A stretch of DNA of 34,900 nucleotides from Bacteroidaceae bacterium. Lineage in GTDB: Bacteria > Bacteroidota > Bacteroidia > Bacteroidales > Bacteroidaceae. The translations under genes were made by a program, and so were the position numbers. Location of the stretch: positions 1 through 34,900 of the forward strand of contig JAKSJB010000022.1 in NCBI GenBank assembly GCA_024398475.1. Direction: 5' to 3'. This document shows positions 14,706-22,761 of the stretch, piece after piece (within the stretch, counting starts at the first letter, position 1; every line of letters starts with the position of its first letter). The notes beneath the pieces are model-generated. The model did not search any database. It saw nothing but the letters and a program-made list of their open reading frames with translations, and had not been told where the DNA came from.

Positions 14706-16520
14706 ATGAAACGATTAGTCATCACACTTGCAGTTACTCTCGTTGCCTACGCCAGTACATTTGCTCAGAAGTCTGGAACAGTTGTATGGGAATATCCTAC
14801 TGTGGGATATACCAGTGAAAAACAATTTACAATCAACAAGGTTGAGTTCGGGAAAGACCGAACAAGTGTCCACATCAACAACCAATATCCATCGGATTAC
14901 TGGTTTATGTTCTCGCCGAACACTTACATTGAAGTGGACGGCAAGCAATATACAGTCACCGGCAGTGACAGTATTGAACTGGGCAAGCAGTCATTTACCG
15001 ACTCCAGGACCTGGAAAAAGGACTTCGTCCTGCATTTCCCCCGTCTGCCGAAACCAAATAAAATCAAGTCATTCAATTTGATGGAAGGCACCAACAAGGG
15101 TGACTTTAAATTCTATGCCATTCATCCGAAAGAGGCAAGACTGCCTGAGGCTGAAGTACCGGCAGAATTCCTTGCCGACTATCCCGAAGAAGATATCATG
15201 CCAAAGTTGGAATACAGCGAAGAGCCCGTGAAAATCCACCTCAAGGCATTGAACTGGCAGAAAGGAATGGAGGCAAAGGCAGAAGTGGATTATATTGACG
15301 TGGAAAATGCGGAATGGACAACAAAGAGAATCAGCTTCGATGATGAAGGTTGTGCCGAGTTCTCTGCTCCGATTTATTATCCAATGGGGATTCAGATAAA
15401 CATGAGTTTCCGCGGACAAAACCCTGCAATTAAAAACTATGGATGTTTTGCCCGCCCATTGATGGCTCCCGGGAAGGAAATCACAATAGCCGTTGACATG
15501 TTCAAGGAGGCAAATCCCATTACTAACAACTTCGTGGGAGTCAAGGGTTATCTGGCTAAGAAAAACTACCAGGACCTTATCGGTTGCGATAGTACCTTGC
15601 ATGCCACATTCCCTAAATTCCCTGCCGAAGAGTTAGACTCCGCGAAATCGGCGCAGGAAGTTATGAAAATATATGACGCATTTGCGCTCCAGGATAAGGA
15701 ATGGCAAACAAAATATGGCAGACACCCTGGCCATTTCGCATCAGAAACAGCAATGAAAGTCCGGATATTTGACCGCATCGCAAGGAGTAATCCTGCACTG
15801 CTCGCTTCGAACGAGTTTCGTGACTATATCTTCGCCTCCCGCCCTGATTGTTTCTGGGGAGATGACATTGAGGTTAATTTCGAAATGCTCAATCTTGTCC
15901 CTCTTTTTTCAGGAACGGACATTGAAGGCTTCTGGCCAGACATCTGCCGTTATTTTGATGCAGTCAGGAAGATAAACGCAGGTCAACTCGTAGAGAAACC
16001 ATTTATCGGGGATGTCAACCTCTCAAAATTGTATGACAAGGTGACTGCCGGCAAGATTGCCGAGATGAACAAGCTGAAGGAGACGAAGGCTGCGAACATC
16101 CACCTGCAGGACGAAATCGGCGACATTGCTCCGACTGACCTTCTTCAGTATATCATTGACAAGCACAAGGGTAAGACCATACTGTTTGACAAGTGGGAAG
16201 TTTGGTGCGTACCTTGTCGTCAGGGTCATAAGGAAATGGCACCGATGAAGGAAGAAGAGAAGTACAAGGACGTGGTCTTCATTTATCTCGCATCGCCATC
16301 GTCCGACCTCAAGCAATGGATGGAACTGACCAAGGAAATCCCGGGCGAGCACTATTACCTCAACAGCCAGCAAAGCACATCCATAGGCAAACAACTCAAA
16401 AGCGAAGGCGGGGTTCCTGCCTATGCCATATTCAACACCAAGGGCGAAATGACATTTACCCAATTGGGATGGGGTGGCGTGGAAACAATCCGCACCGCAC
16501 TGGACGAAAAAGGCCATTAG
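14706..16520 (+). CDS. TlpA-like thioredoxin-fold protein with large N-terminal domain
   Basis: A 604-residue secreted protein (signal MKRLVITLAVTLVAYASTFAQ). The C-terminal third (about 475-604) has a thioredoxin fold with the redox motif WCVPC (Cys501 and Cys504), then EEKYKDVVFIYLASPSSD, the cis-Pro region GVPAYAIFNTKG and a final helix. This matches TlpA/AhpC-TSA-type disulfide reductases of the periplasm. The 470 residues before it have no recognised catalytic motif. They contain a beta-rich stretch with TSVHINNQYP and a mostly helical part with KIYDAFALQDKEW, as in large Bacteroidetes thioredoxin-like proteins. It probably reduces or transfers disulfides in the cell envelope; its client is unknown. 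It has its own promoter. Confidence 0.75.
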   Translation: MKRLVITLAVTLVAYASTFAQKSGTVVWEYPTVGYTSEKQFTINKVEFGKDRTSVHINNQYPSDYWFMFSPNTYIEVDGKQYTVTGSDSIELGKQSFTDSRTWKKDFVLHFPRLPKPNKIKSFNLMEGTNKGDFKFYAIHPKEARLPEAEVPAEFLADYPEEDIMPKLEYSEEPVKIHLKALNWQKGMEAKAEVDYIDVENAEWTTKRISFDDEGCAEFSAPIYYPMGIQINMSFRGQNPAIKNYGCFARPLMAPGKEITIAVDMFKEANPITNNFVGVKGYLAKKNYQDLIGCDSTLHATFPKFPAEELDSAKSAQEVMKIYDAFALQDKEWQTKYGRHPGHFASETAMKVRIFDRIARSNPALLASNEFRDYIFASRPDCFWGDDIEVNFEMLNLVPLFSGTDIEGFWPDICRYFDAVRKINAGQLVEKPFIGDVNLSKLYDKVTAGKIAEMNKLKETKAANIHLQDEIGDIAPTDLLQYIIDKHKGKTILFDKWEVWCVPCRQGHKEMAPMKEEEKYKDVVFIYLASPSSDLKQWMELTKEIPGEHYYLNSQQSTSIGKQLKSEGGVPAYAIFNTKGEMTFTQLGWGGVETIRTALDEKGH

Positions 16521-16740
16521 CCATTGACTTTTGAGTCTACAAGTCAACGAGTCAACAAGTCAACAAGCAAAGCCGTCCGGATGGGAACGCAAAAAGGCCA
16601 TTGGTCATTAGCCATTAGCTTGCTGTCCGGATGGTCACTCGTTGACTCGTTGACTTGTTGACTCGTAGACTCTAAAAAAACTTGTTGACTTGTTGACTTG
16701 TTGACTCGTTGACTCTAAAAAAACTTGTAGACTCTCAAAA
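16521..16740. repeat. Repeat block with opposed octamer arms
   Basis: Plus-orientation octamers (16533-16566), the TCCGGA module (16571-16590), heptamers (to 16619), the TCCGGA module in the other orientation (16620-16636), then inverted octamers (16637-16735) interrupted by A-runs. The block has no GC-rich palindrome and no 85-bp module. It fills the gap between a plus-strand and a minus-strand gene. Confidence 0.85.
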
Positions 16741-16742
16741 AA

Positions 16743-16776
16743 AAAGCATCGCACCTGATTGGGGGTGCGATGCTTT
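16743..16776 (-). terminator. Hairpin terminator of the OadA-like gene, copy 2 of 2
   Basis: The same perfect 13-bp stem as at 14457-14490. Read on the minus strand it is followed by nine T residues and lies 26 bases after the oadA stop. Confidence 0.85.
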
Positions 16777-16801
16777 ATTTTGAGATGATAATTTTTGTCT
16801 G

Positions 16802-18586
16802 TTATTTTGCACGCTTGAGGTATGCGATTGCATCTCCCTTGCGAACCTTACCGCCTTGTGGTACTGCGATGTCGACGAGTTGGCCTCCGAGTGCTGCAGG
16901 TATTTCTGTTACCTGTCCGAAGTTGTTTTCGAAGTAGCAGAAGCGTTCTCCGTCCTTGTACTGCTTGCCTACCTGTGGTGCTATGCTCTTTTCGCATTCG
17001 CCTTCTCCGTTGATCTGCCAGAGTACTGTTCCGTCTTCCGGTGCTACGACTGCATCTGAATCGGCATGCTTGAATGCTGTGAGTTCCTCGAGACTGAGTC
17101 CGCCGCCCATCTTCTGCATTTCCTTATCCTTTGCTGCCTGGAGGTCCTTGAGGAAGCGTTCCTTGGCGATACCGCTCTTGTAGTCGCGGTACTGACTTTC
17201 GTGCATTGCGAATTCGAAGAGTTCTTCGTCGTCCTGACCACGGTCCCATCCGTTTTCCTTCATTTCCTTGATGAAACGGTCGAGTTCGTCCGGATAGTTT
17301 TCCTGTGGGTTCTTGTCTGTAAATTCAAATCCCTTTTCCTTTGCAAGTTCCACAACCTCAGGTGCTACTGTGCCTGGGAGTTTACCGCTCTTACCGAGAA
17401 TCATTCCCCAGATTGATGCGTCCATCATTGAATAGCGTGGCTTGCCCATTGATTCTGCAAGGAGGTTCATGAGGGCGATGTTCTTGACGTACTGGCTGAA
17501 CGGTGTTACGAGGCATGGTGTACCAACCTTTGGCCATACGTAGGATACTTCGTTGAAGAGGCGTACGAGAAGTGCGTCTTCTGAAAGTGGTTCCTCGCCT
17601 TTCTGCTTACGGTTGTTGTTGATTGCATCCATAACTCCCTTGAGGTCTGCCATCATACTTCCCATCATACCGCCTGGGAGTCCGCATCCGAGAAGGAGTG
17701 AAGACATGAGCTTGTTGCTTGGGTTCATGAAGTAGCCGAGGAAGTCGTCGATGAATTCCTGTGTGAGTTTGCGTGCCTCCATGTATGCGTCCATATTGAT
17801 TTCAGGAACATCGAAGCCGTAGTTCTTCAGCATGCTCTGTACTGAGATGATGTCTGGATGTACCTTACCCCATGAGAGTGGTTCGATTGCTGTATCGATT
17901 ACGTCGGCTCCGTTCTTGCAGACTTCGAGAATGCTTGCCATTGAAAGACCTGGTCCTGAGTGGCCGTGGTACTGTATGATGATTTCAGGGTGCTTGTCCT
18001 TTATCATCTTTACCAACTTTCCGAGCATTGCTGGCTGACCGATACCTGCCATGTCCTTGAGACAGATTTCAGGTGCTCCTGCCTGAATGAGTTGCTCTGC
18101 TATGTTGGCATAGTACTCTGCTGTGTGGATTGGACTTGTAGTGATACAGAGTGTTGCCTGTGGAGTCATGCCTGCCTCAAGTGCGTACTTGATTGATGGT
18201 ATGATGTTGCGTACATCGTTGAGTCCACAGAATATACGTGTGATGTCCACTCCCTGTGCATGCTTTACCTTGTACATGAGTTTACGTACGTCGGCTGGTA
18301 CGGGGAACATGCGAAGTGCATTGAGACCGCGGTCGAGCATGTGGGTCTTAATTCCTACTTCATTGAATGGCTTTGTAAATGCGCGAACTGCCTGATTTGG
18401 GTTCTCGCCGTAAAGGAGGTTTACCTGTTCGAATGCTCCACCGTTTGTTTCAACGCGTGCGAAACATCCCATCTTGATGATAACTGGTGCTATACGTTCC
18501 AACTGATCCTTACGTGGCTGAAACTTGCCGCTGGACTGGAACATGTCACGATAAACCAAACTGAATTGTATCTTTCTCTTTTCCAT
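16802..18586 (-). CDS. oadA: OadA/pyruvate-carboxylase-B-type carboxyltransferase lacking the biotinyl lysine
   Basis: The alpha/B-type carboxyltransferase subunit moves a carboxyl group between biotin and pyruvate/oxaloacetate. The TIM-barrel part is clear: SLVYRDMFQS (9-18), ETNGGAFEQ, the carbamyl-lysine motif CLKDMAG (Lys177), the metal-binding YHGHSGPG (His207, His209), and the long conserved C-terminal half of the domain (FNEVSYVWPKVGTP, TPFSQYVKN). Residues about 507-594 form a biotinyl-like beta domain, VAPEDGTVLWQI ... DIAVPQGGKVRKGDAIAYL. Where biotinyl domains have EAMKM, this protein has ENNFGQ (553-558), and no lysine occurs between 545 and 579. Biotin must therefore come from a separate carrier, if biotin is used. 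The gene has its own promoter and terminator. Confidence 0.85.
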   Translation of the reverse strand: MEKRKIQFSLVYRDMFQSSGKFQPRKDQLERIAPVIIKMGCFARVETNGGAFEQVNLLYGENPNQAVRAFTKPFNEVGIKTHMLDRGLNALRMFPVPADVRKLMYKVKHAQGVDITRIFCGLNDVRNIIPSIKYALEAGMTPQATLCITTSPIHTAEYYANIAEQLIQAGAPEICLKDMAGIGQPAMLGKLVKMIKDKHPEIIIQYHGHSGPGLSMASILEVCKNGADVIDTAIEPLSWGKVHPDIISVQSMLKNYGFDVPEINMDAYMEARKLTQEFIDDFLGYFMNPSNKLMSSLLLGCGLPGGMMGSMMADLKGVMDAINNNRKQKGEEPLSEDALLVRLFNEVSYVWPKVGTPCLVTPFSQYVKNIALMNLLAESMGKPRYSMMDASIWGMILGKSGKLPGTVAPEVVELAKEKGFEFTDKNPQENYPDELDRFIKEMKENGWDRGQDDEELFEFAMHESQYRDYKSGIAKERFLKDLQAAKDKEMQKMGGGLSLEELTAFKHADSDAVVAPEDGTVLWQINGEGECEKSIAPQVGKQYKDGERFCYFENNFGQVTEIPAALGGQLVDIAVPQGGKVRKGDAIAYLKRAK

Positions 18587-18616
18587 GCTATTTGATAAAA
18601 ATTATGTTTGTGCATG

Positions 18617-18624
18617 CAAAGTTA
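18617..18624 (-). promoter_or_regulatory. Promoter -7 box for the OadA-like gene
   Basis: On the minus strand it reads TAACTTTG, about 30 bases before the ATG, with a TTG 13-20 bases upstream of it. Confidence 0.7.
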
Positions 18625-18686
18625 AGAAATTATTCACAATTATATATCACCTATATAGAAAATATTTATGTAATACATAAGTTTTT

Positions 18687-19070
18687 TTAGAGTCTACGAG
18701 TCAACGAGTCAACAAGTCAACGAGCAAAGCCCCCTAACCCCCTGAAGGGGGAACGCAAACGCAAACGCAAACGCTAACGCAAAAAGGCTTGCTGATGACT
18801 ACTTTGTGTGCTTCGCACAGTCGTTGTTTGAAAAACAAAAGAAAACCGAAAAAACAAAAGAAAACAGCAAATAGCTAATGGCTAATGGCCTTTTTAAGTC
18901 AACAAGTCAACAAGTCAACAAGCAAAGCCGTCCGGATGGGAACGGAAAAAGGCCCTTAGCCATTGACTTTTAAGTCTAAAAAAACTCGTTGACTTGTAGA
19001 CTCGTAGACTTGTAGACTCCAAAAAACTCGTTGACTTGTAGACTCGTTGACTTGTAGACTCAAAAGCCAA
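18687..19070. repeat. Large composite repeat block
   Basis: Gene-free. Octamers (18692-18723), GC-rich palindrome (18727-18750), hexamers (to 18782), the 85-bp module in plus orientation with a variant hairpin (GTGCTTCGCAC, 18781-18867), a heptamer run, octamers again (18897-18922), the TCCGGA module (18927-18942), then inverted octamers (18985-19062) broken by A-runs. The block lies immediately downstream of the minus-strand barrel gene (19078) and upstream of the oadA promoter. Confidence 0.9.
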
Positions 19071-19077
19071 CGGCTAC

Positions 19078-19791
19078 CTACCACCCTGAATCAATTACCC
19101 ATCCGAGGGATATTGCCAGTTTGTTTTGTTTGGATTCCAGATTAGGTCCGTCGGAATACAATCGATGTGATGTCTGTCCCCACGAATATGTGGCATCAAG
19201 TGTGAGGGACTTGATTCGGACCTGGGCTCCAAGTTCCAGGGCGGCATTGAAGCGGTCCGGCCACCCATCCTTGCCGTAGCGGAGTGATACGTCGTCATAA
19301 TACTGGCGGTCTCCGTAGTCGTCATAGTAGTAGTCGTCATCGTCATAGAATCCGCCGTGGAATGCATAGTTCAGTCCCAGACCTCCATGTACGGTGATGT
19401 CGGATCGGTGACTTACGGGAATGGTATAGGATGCATGAAGGGGAAGATATCCGCTGAATTCTGAAAAGTGTTCGTACCCCATGGCGCTGCCCGATGAGAA
19501 ATAGAATTCACACGACAGTCCTGTATATGCACCGAGTCCGAAGCGGGTAATCGGGTGGTAGTTCAAGCCCAACTGCAATCCTTTGAGATGCTTGCCTTCA
19601 TCGCCCCACAGATTTTCCTTTACCTTATATCGTCCGTAATCCGTCACCCATTGTTTGGCTACATATCCCACATGTAGTTCCAAAGGATTGGGGTTCAGGT
19701 TCTTCCAATAGTTCTGTGCCGTTGCCGGTATGCCCGACAGCAGTAAAAGTATACCGGCGAGAGTAACTTGTGATAATCTGATTGTTTTCAT
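19078..19791 (-). CDS. Outer-membrane beta-barrel protein
   Basis: A 237-residue protein with a Sec signal (MKTIRLSQVTLAGILLLLSGIPATAQ). It has strand-like segments typical of Bacteroidetes barrels: LELHVGYVAKQW, LQLGLNYHPITRFGLGAYTGLSCEFYF, YLPLHASYTIPV, ITVHGGLGLNYAF, FNAALELGAQVRIKSLTLDATYSWG and the terminal LAISLGWVIDSGW. A very acidic, Tyr-rich loop (DDDDYYYDDYGD, about residues 147-158) would be extracellular or periplasmic. The function is unknown. The start at 19791 is preferred: the farthest ATG (19821) lies inside the promoter box at 19819-19826. A second candidate at 19803 would put only a short leader before it. Confidence 0.75.
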   Translation of the reverse strand: MKTIRLSQVTLAGILLLLSGIPATAQNYWKNLNPNPLELHVGYVAKQWVTDYGRYKVKENLWGDEGKHLKGLQLGLNYHPITRFGLGAYTGLSCEFYFSSGSAMGYEHFSEFSGYLPLHASYTIPVSHRSDITVHGGLGLNYAFHGGFYDDDDYYYDDYGDRQYYDDVSLRYGKDGWPDRFNAALELGAQVRIKSLTLDATYSWGQTSHRLYSDGPNLESKQNKLAISLGWVIDSGW

Positions 19792-19818
19792 AAGCCGCTG
19801 CATTTTTGTTTGTGTACG

Positions 19819-19902
19819 CAAAGATAGGCATTGTTTTAGATGGGGATAAAGGTTTTTTTCCTATTCAACGGTAGGAAAAATCCTAAAAATGACGTAACTT
19901 TG
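19819..19902. promoter_or_regulatory. Divergent promoters for the barrel gene and mtnN
   Basis: TATCTTTG on the minus strand at 19819-19826 serves the barrel gene; TAACTTTG on the plus strand at 19895-19902 serves mtnN. The boxes are about 70 bases apart, so the two genes share a small control region. Confidence 0.7.
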
Positions 19903-19930
19903 CAGGCAGAAAAAAACGAAGGGGACTTAA

Positions 19931-20623
19931 ATGAAAATCGGAATTATCGTTGCAATGGATAAGGAGTTGGCTGGCATGAAGGATTTGCTGACTGACGCCA
20001 AGGAGGAAACGGACGGAAACTTTACTTTCCACACGGGACGTCTTAACGACAAGCAGATTATTGCATTGAAGTGCGGAATCGGTAAGGTCAACGCCGCTGT
20101 AGGTGCTGTGGAAATGATTCATAAGTACCACCCCGACTACATCATCAGTTCCGGTGTTGCCGGTGGTATTGACTACGACGTGTGTGTGATGGACGTGGTG
20201 GTTGCCAATCAGTTGGTTTACCATGATGCAGACACCGGCAAGGACGGTGAGGGTATCGACATTGTAAACCCCTACCCTGTCAGTGACTATCTGCTGAAGA
20301 AAGCCGAGGAGATGTCTGAAAGGCAGGGATTGGTGAATGAGGGTAGAATTAGGATTGGTACAATCTGTACGGGTGAGCAGTTCATCGTTGAGCGCAGCAC
20401 CCTTGAGGGCATAAAGCAGAGATATCCGTTGGGATTGGCTGTGGACATGGAATCCTGTGCCATTGCCCATGCCTGCAAGATTATGAACGTACCGTTCATT
20501 TCATTCCGAATAATCAGCGATACTATCGGAGCTGGTGCCCACGAGGAGCAGTATGAAAAATTCTGGGCTACGCTTGCCGACAACTCATTCTATATGCTGC
20601 ATCGTTTTATTGAGGAAATATAG
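19931..20623 (+). CDS. mtnN: 5'-methylthioadenosine/S-adenosylhomocysteine nucleosidase
   Basis: Cleaves adenine from methylthioadenosine and S-adenosylhomocysteine in the cytoplasm. The catalytic residues of the E. coli enzyme are present at the same numbers: Glu12 (AMDKEL), Glu174 in VDMES, and Asp197 in RIISDT. CGIGKVNAA (48-56) and SSGVAGG (73-79) are the family nucleoside-binding motifs. At 230 residues it is standard length. It has its own promoter at 19895-19902 and is followed by luxS, the next enzyme of the pathway, across about 360 bp of repeats. Confidence 0.95.
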   Translation: MKIGIIVAMDKELAGMKDLLTDAKEETDGNFTFHTGRLNDKQIIALKCGIGKVNAAVGAVEMIHKYHPDYIISSGVAGGIDYDVCVMDVVVANQLVYHDADTGKDGEGIDIVNPYPVSDYLLKKAEEMSERQGLVNEGRIRIGTICTGEQFIVERSTLEGIKQRYPLGLAVDMESCAIAHACKIMNVPFISFRIISDTIGAGAHEEQYEKFWATLADNSFYMLHRFIEEI

Positions 20624-20624
20624 G

Positions 20625-20642
20625 AAGCCATTGGCTTTTTTA
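20625..20642 (+). terminator. Terminator-like heptamer unit after mtnN
   Basis: AAGCC / GGCTT with a 3-base loop (ATT) and a T-run, immediately after the stop codon. The stem is only 5 bp, so it would be weak and may allow read-through to luxS. Confidence 0.5.
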
Positions 20643-20968
20643 GAGTCTACAAGTCAACGAGTCAACAAGTCAACAAGCAAAGCCCCCTAACCCCCTCAAG
20701 GGGGAACGCAAACGCAAACGGTGAAAAGGCCATTGGCCATTGACTTTTGAGTCTACAAGTCTACGAGTCAACAAGCAAAGCCGTCCGGATGGGAACGGAA
20801 AAAGGCCATTAGCCATTGACTTTTGAGTCTAAAAAAACTCGTTGACTTGTAGACTCGTTGACTCGTAGACTCAAAAAAACTCGTTGACTCAAAAAAAACT
20901 CGTAGACTCTAAAAAAACTCGTTGACTCGTAGACTTGTTGACTCGTTGACTTGTTGACTTGTTGACTC
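20643..20968. repeat. Repeat block between mtnN and luxS
   Basis: Octamers (20645-20676), GC-rich palindrome (20680-20707), hexamers, octamers again (20752-20775), TCCGGA module (20779-20795), then an extended inverted octamer array (20838-20968) interrupted by A-runs. It ends 15 bases before the luxS ATG. No TAnnTTTG box is visible in front of luxS. Confidence 0.9.
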
Positions 20969-20983
20969 TAAAAAAGAAAATAT

Positions 20984-21454
20984 ATGGACAAGATTCCTTC
21001 ATTCTGTGTAAATCACCTTATTCTTGAGCGTGGAATATACGTTTCACGCAAGGACAGCGTAAACGGAAATATCATTACTACGTTTGATATACGCATGAAA
21101 CGTCCGAACCGTGAACCGGTGCTTCATCCTGACACAATCCATACTATTGAACATCTTGCTGCTACATTCCTGAGAAACCATCCTCAGTGGAAGGAACGTA
21201 TTATCTATTGGGGACCTATGGGGTGTCTGACGGGTAATTATCTCATAGTACAGGGTGATCTGGATAGTAAGGATATCGTACCGCTCATGCGTGAGACTTT
21301 TGAGTTTATCTCTACATTTGAGGGTGACGTACCCGGGGCTTCGCCACGTGACTGCGGCAACTATCTCATGATGAACCTACCCGTAGCACGTATCGAAGCA
21401 AAGCGTTTCCTAGACGAAGTATTGGTCAATCCACCGTTGGAATATGGGGGGTAA
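20984..21454 (+). CDS. luxS: S-ribosylhomocysteine lyase
   Basis: Converts S-ribosylhomocysteine to homocysteine and the precursor of autoinducer-2. The metal site is intact: H53 and H57 in HTIEHL, Glu56, and C124 in DCGNY. The catalytic Cys81 lies in MGCLTGNY. Its length (156) is typical. MtnN supplies its substrate, so the gene order is metabolically meaningful. The start lies 15 bases after an octamer array and lacks a visible promoter. Transcription could come through from mtnN (past a weak terminator) or from a non-consensus site in the repeats. A 6-bp hairpin terminator begins at the stop. Confidence 0.95.
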   Translation: MDKIPSFCVNHLILERGIYVSRKDSVNGNIITTFDIRMKRPNREPVLHPDTIHTIEHLAATFLRNHPQWKERIIYWGPMGCLTGNYLIVQGDLDSKDIVPLMRETFEFISTFEGDVPGASPRDCGNYLMMNLPVARIEAKRFLDEVLVNPPLEYGG

Positions 21455-21477
21455 GGCTAATGGCTATTAGCTTTTTT
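21455..21477 (+). terminator. Terminator after luxS made of heptamer units
   Basis: GCTAAT / ATTAGC stem (21456-21461 and 21466-21471), extended with a G-U pair and two A-T pairs, then six T residues. The stem is formed by two GGCTAAT-type units in opposite orientation. Confidence 0.75.
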
Positions 21478-21738
21478 GGAGTCTACAAGTCTACAAGTCA
21501 ACGAGTCAACAAGTAAGCCCCCTAACCCCCTGAAGGGGGAATAACGCAAACGCAAACCCTAACGCAAACGCAAAAGCTAACGCAAACGCAAAAAGGCTTG
21601 CCGATGACTACTTTGTGTGCTTCGCACAGTCGATTGAGGAAAACAAAAGAAAACCGAAAAAACAAAAGAAAACACAGTCTCGAAGACTCGTTGACTTGTT
21701 GACTCGTTGACTTGTTGACTCAAAAAAAACTCGTTGAC
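21478..21738. repeat. Composite repeat block after luxS
   Basis: Octamers (21479-21510), GC-rich palindrome (21514-21540), hexamers (21543-21590), the 85-bp module (21591-21674), then inverted octamers (21676-21738). The last part leads into a copy of the duplicated element with the CGCCAC hairpin. Confidence 0.85.
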
Positions 21739-21754
21739 TCCACAAAACAAAAAT

Positions 21755-21860
21755 CGCCACTCATTGGATTTTTCCTTTGGGTGGCGATTTTGTTGATTTG
21801 TTATTTTATTAATGTGTTATTTGTTAAATTCAAGTGGACTTTTACCTGAAGGCTTTGCCT
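21755..21860 (+). repeat. Second copy of the CGCCAC hairpin element
   Basis: CGCCACTCATTGG pairs with CCTTTGGGTGGCG and is followed by ATTTTGTTGATTTG. After an AT-rich stretch comes TCAAGTGGACTTTTACC and GGCTTTGCCT. The order and most of the sequence match 3370-3475, about 18 kb away. The hairpin plus T-rich tail could act as a terminator. Confidence 0.8.
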
Positions 21861-22048
21861 AACGCAAAAAGGCCATTAGCCATTAGCCATTGGCTTTTTT
21901 GGAGTCTACAAGTCAACGAGTCAACAAGTCAACAAGCAAAGCCGTCCGGATGGGAACGGAAAAAGGCCCTTAGCCATTGGCTTTTGCGTTAGCGTTTGCG
22001 TTTGCGTTAGCGTTCCCCCTTGAGGGGGTTAGGGGGCTTTCGATATAG
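21861..22048. repeat. Repeat block before the minus-strand lipoprotein
   Basis: Heptamers (21868-21895), octamers (21902-21933), the TCCGGA module (21940-21956), hexamers in minus orientation (21980-22010), and the GC-rich palindrome in minus orientation (22011-22042), ending close to the lipoprotein stop at 22052. Confidence 0.85.
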
Positions 22049-22051
22049 CCT

Positions 22052-22651
22052 CTACTTTACATTGTACTTGAACTCTGTCTTGTAGATTTCGCTACTGTGG
22101 CGTGTGCAGAAGTCCTGGAACTTGTCCCAAGGTATCTTGGTACTTGAATAGATGTTGCCATTGAAGCCTGATGTGCTGCACGTGGACTGTGTCGTAATGA
22201 ATTTATCTGAAATACCGATACCATTCCACAGGATGAATGGCTGAGAATTCATATTGGCAAAATTGTCGGCATTGGCTTCGTATTTACATTGCAACGTGAT
22301 GTTGGCAGAAGTACCTCTCTCAGTATAAACCTTATAGATTTTGGTTTCAACACCATCATTCTTTATAAATTCATTATATGCTTCCAGACTTTTCAATCTA
22401 CTCTGCATATCGTTTGGCAACTTATCTACGAGTGTGCCTTGTGTTGCAACATCTACGGAAGTGACCTTACCGTTTGTTCCCGTGATTTCTGCCGTGATGT
22501 TCATGTAGTCAAGTTGTCCGTCTGCAACCATTACGTATGCTGCATAATCGTGATCCATGATAATGTCCTGTGGTTCTTCTTCGTCATCATCGTTGCAACT
22601 GACGAATACTACTGGCAGAGCCAATGCCAAAAGCATAAATAGTTTCTTCAT
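22052..22651 (-). CDS. Lipoprotein of unknown function
   Basis: A 199-residue lipoprotein with signal MKKLFMLLALALPVVFVSC (Cys19) followed by an acidic linker (NDDDEEEPQD), as in Bacteroidales lipoproteins exported to the surface. The rest is beta-rich, with YAAYVMVADGQLDYMNITAEI and FTTQ/CSTSGFNGNIYSSTKIPW, and I recognise no family. There is no canonical promoter box in the short space upstream, which holds an octamer scrap and the nifJ terminator; a weaker box or read-through is possible. It is convergent with nothing; the nifJ gene on the same strand lies 110 bases upstream. Confidence 0.65.
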   Translation of the reverse strand: MKKLFMLLALALPVVFVSCNDDDEEEPQDIIMDHDYAAYVMVADGQLDYMNITAEITGTNGKVTSVDVATQGTLVDKLPNDMQSRLKSLEAYNEFIKNDGVETKIYKVYTERGTSANITLQCKYEANADNFANMNSQPFILWNGIGISDKFITTQSTCSTSGFNGNIYSSTKIPWDKFQDFCTRHSSEIYKTEFKYNVK

Positions 22652-22701
22652 AATTCCTTATTTTAATGTTTATTCAAAAGTCGAAAGTCAAACGTCTACG
22701 A

Positions 22702-22733
22702 AAAAGCCCCCTTGAGGGAGTTAGGGGGCTTTT
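22702..22733 (-). terminator. Intrinsic terminator of nifJ made from the GC-rich palindrome module
   Basis: A perfect 10-bp stem AAAAGCCCCC / GGGGGCTTTT (22702-22711 and 22724-22733), 29 bases beyond the nifJ stop. Read on the minus strand it ends with CTTTTT. The sequence is the same GC-rich palindrome module seen in other blocks, here with an adjacent T-tract. Confidence 0.85.
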
Positions 22734-22761
22734 CTTGTTGACTTGTAGACTTAATTTAGCC

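Noticed and set aside
20838..20968. Short regular repeats that might look like a CRISPR array
   Set aside because: Units are 8 bases with no unique spacers, and no cas genes lie nearby.
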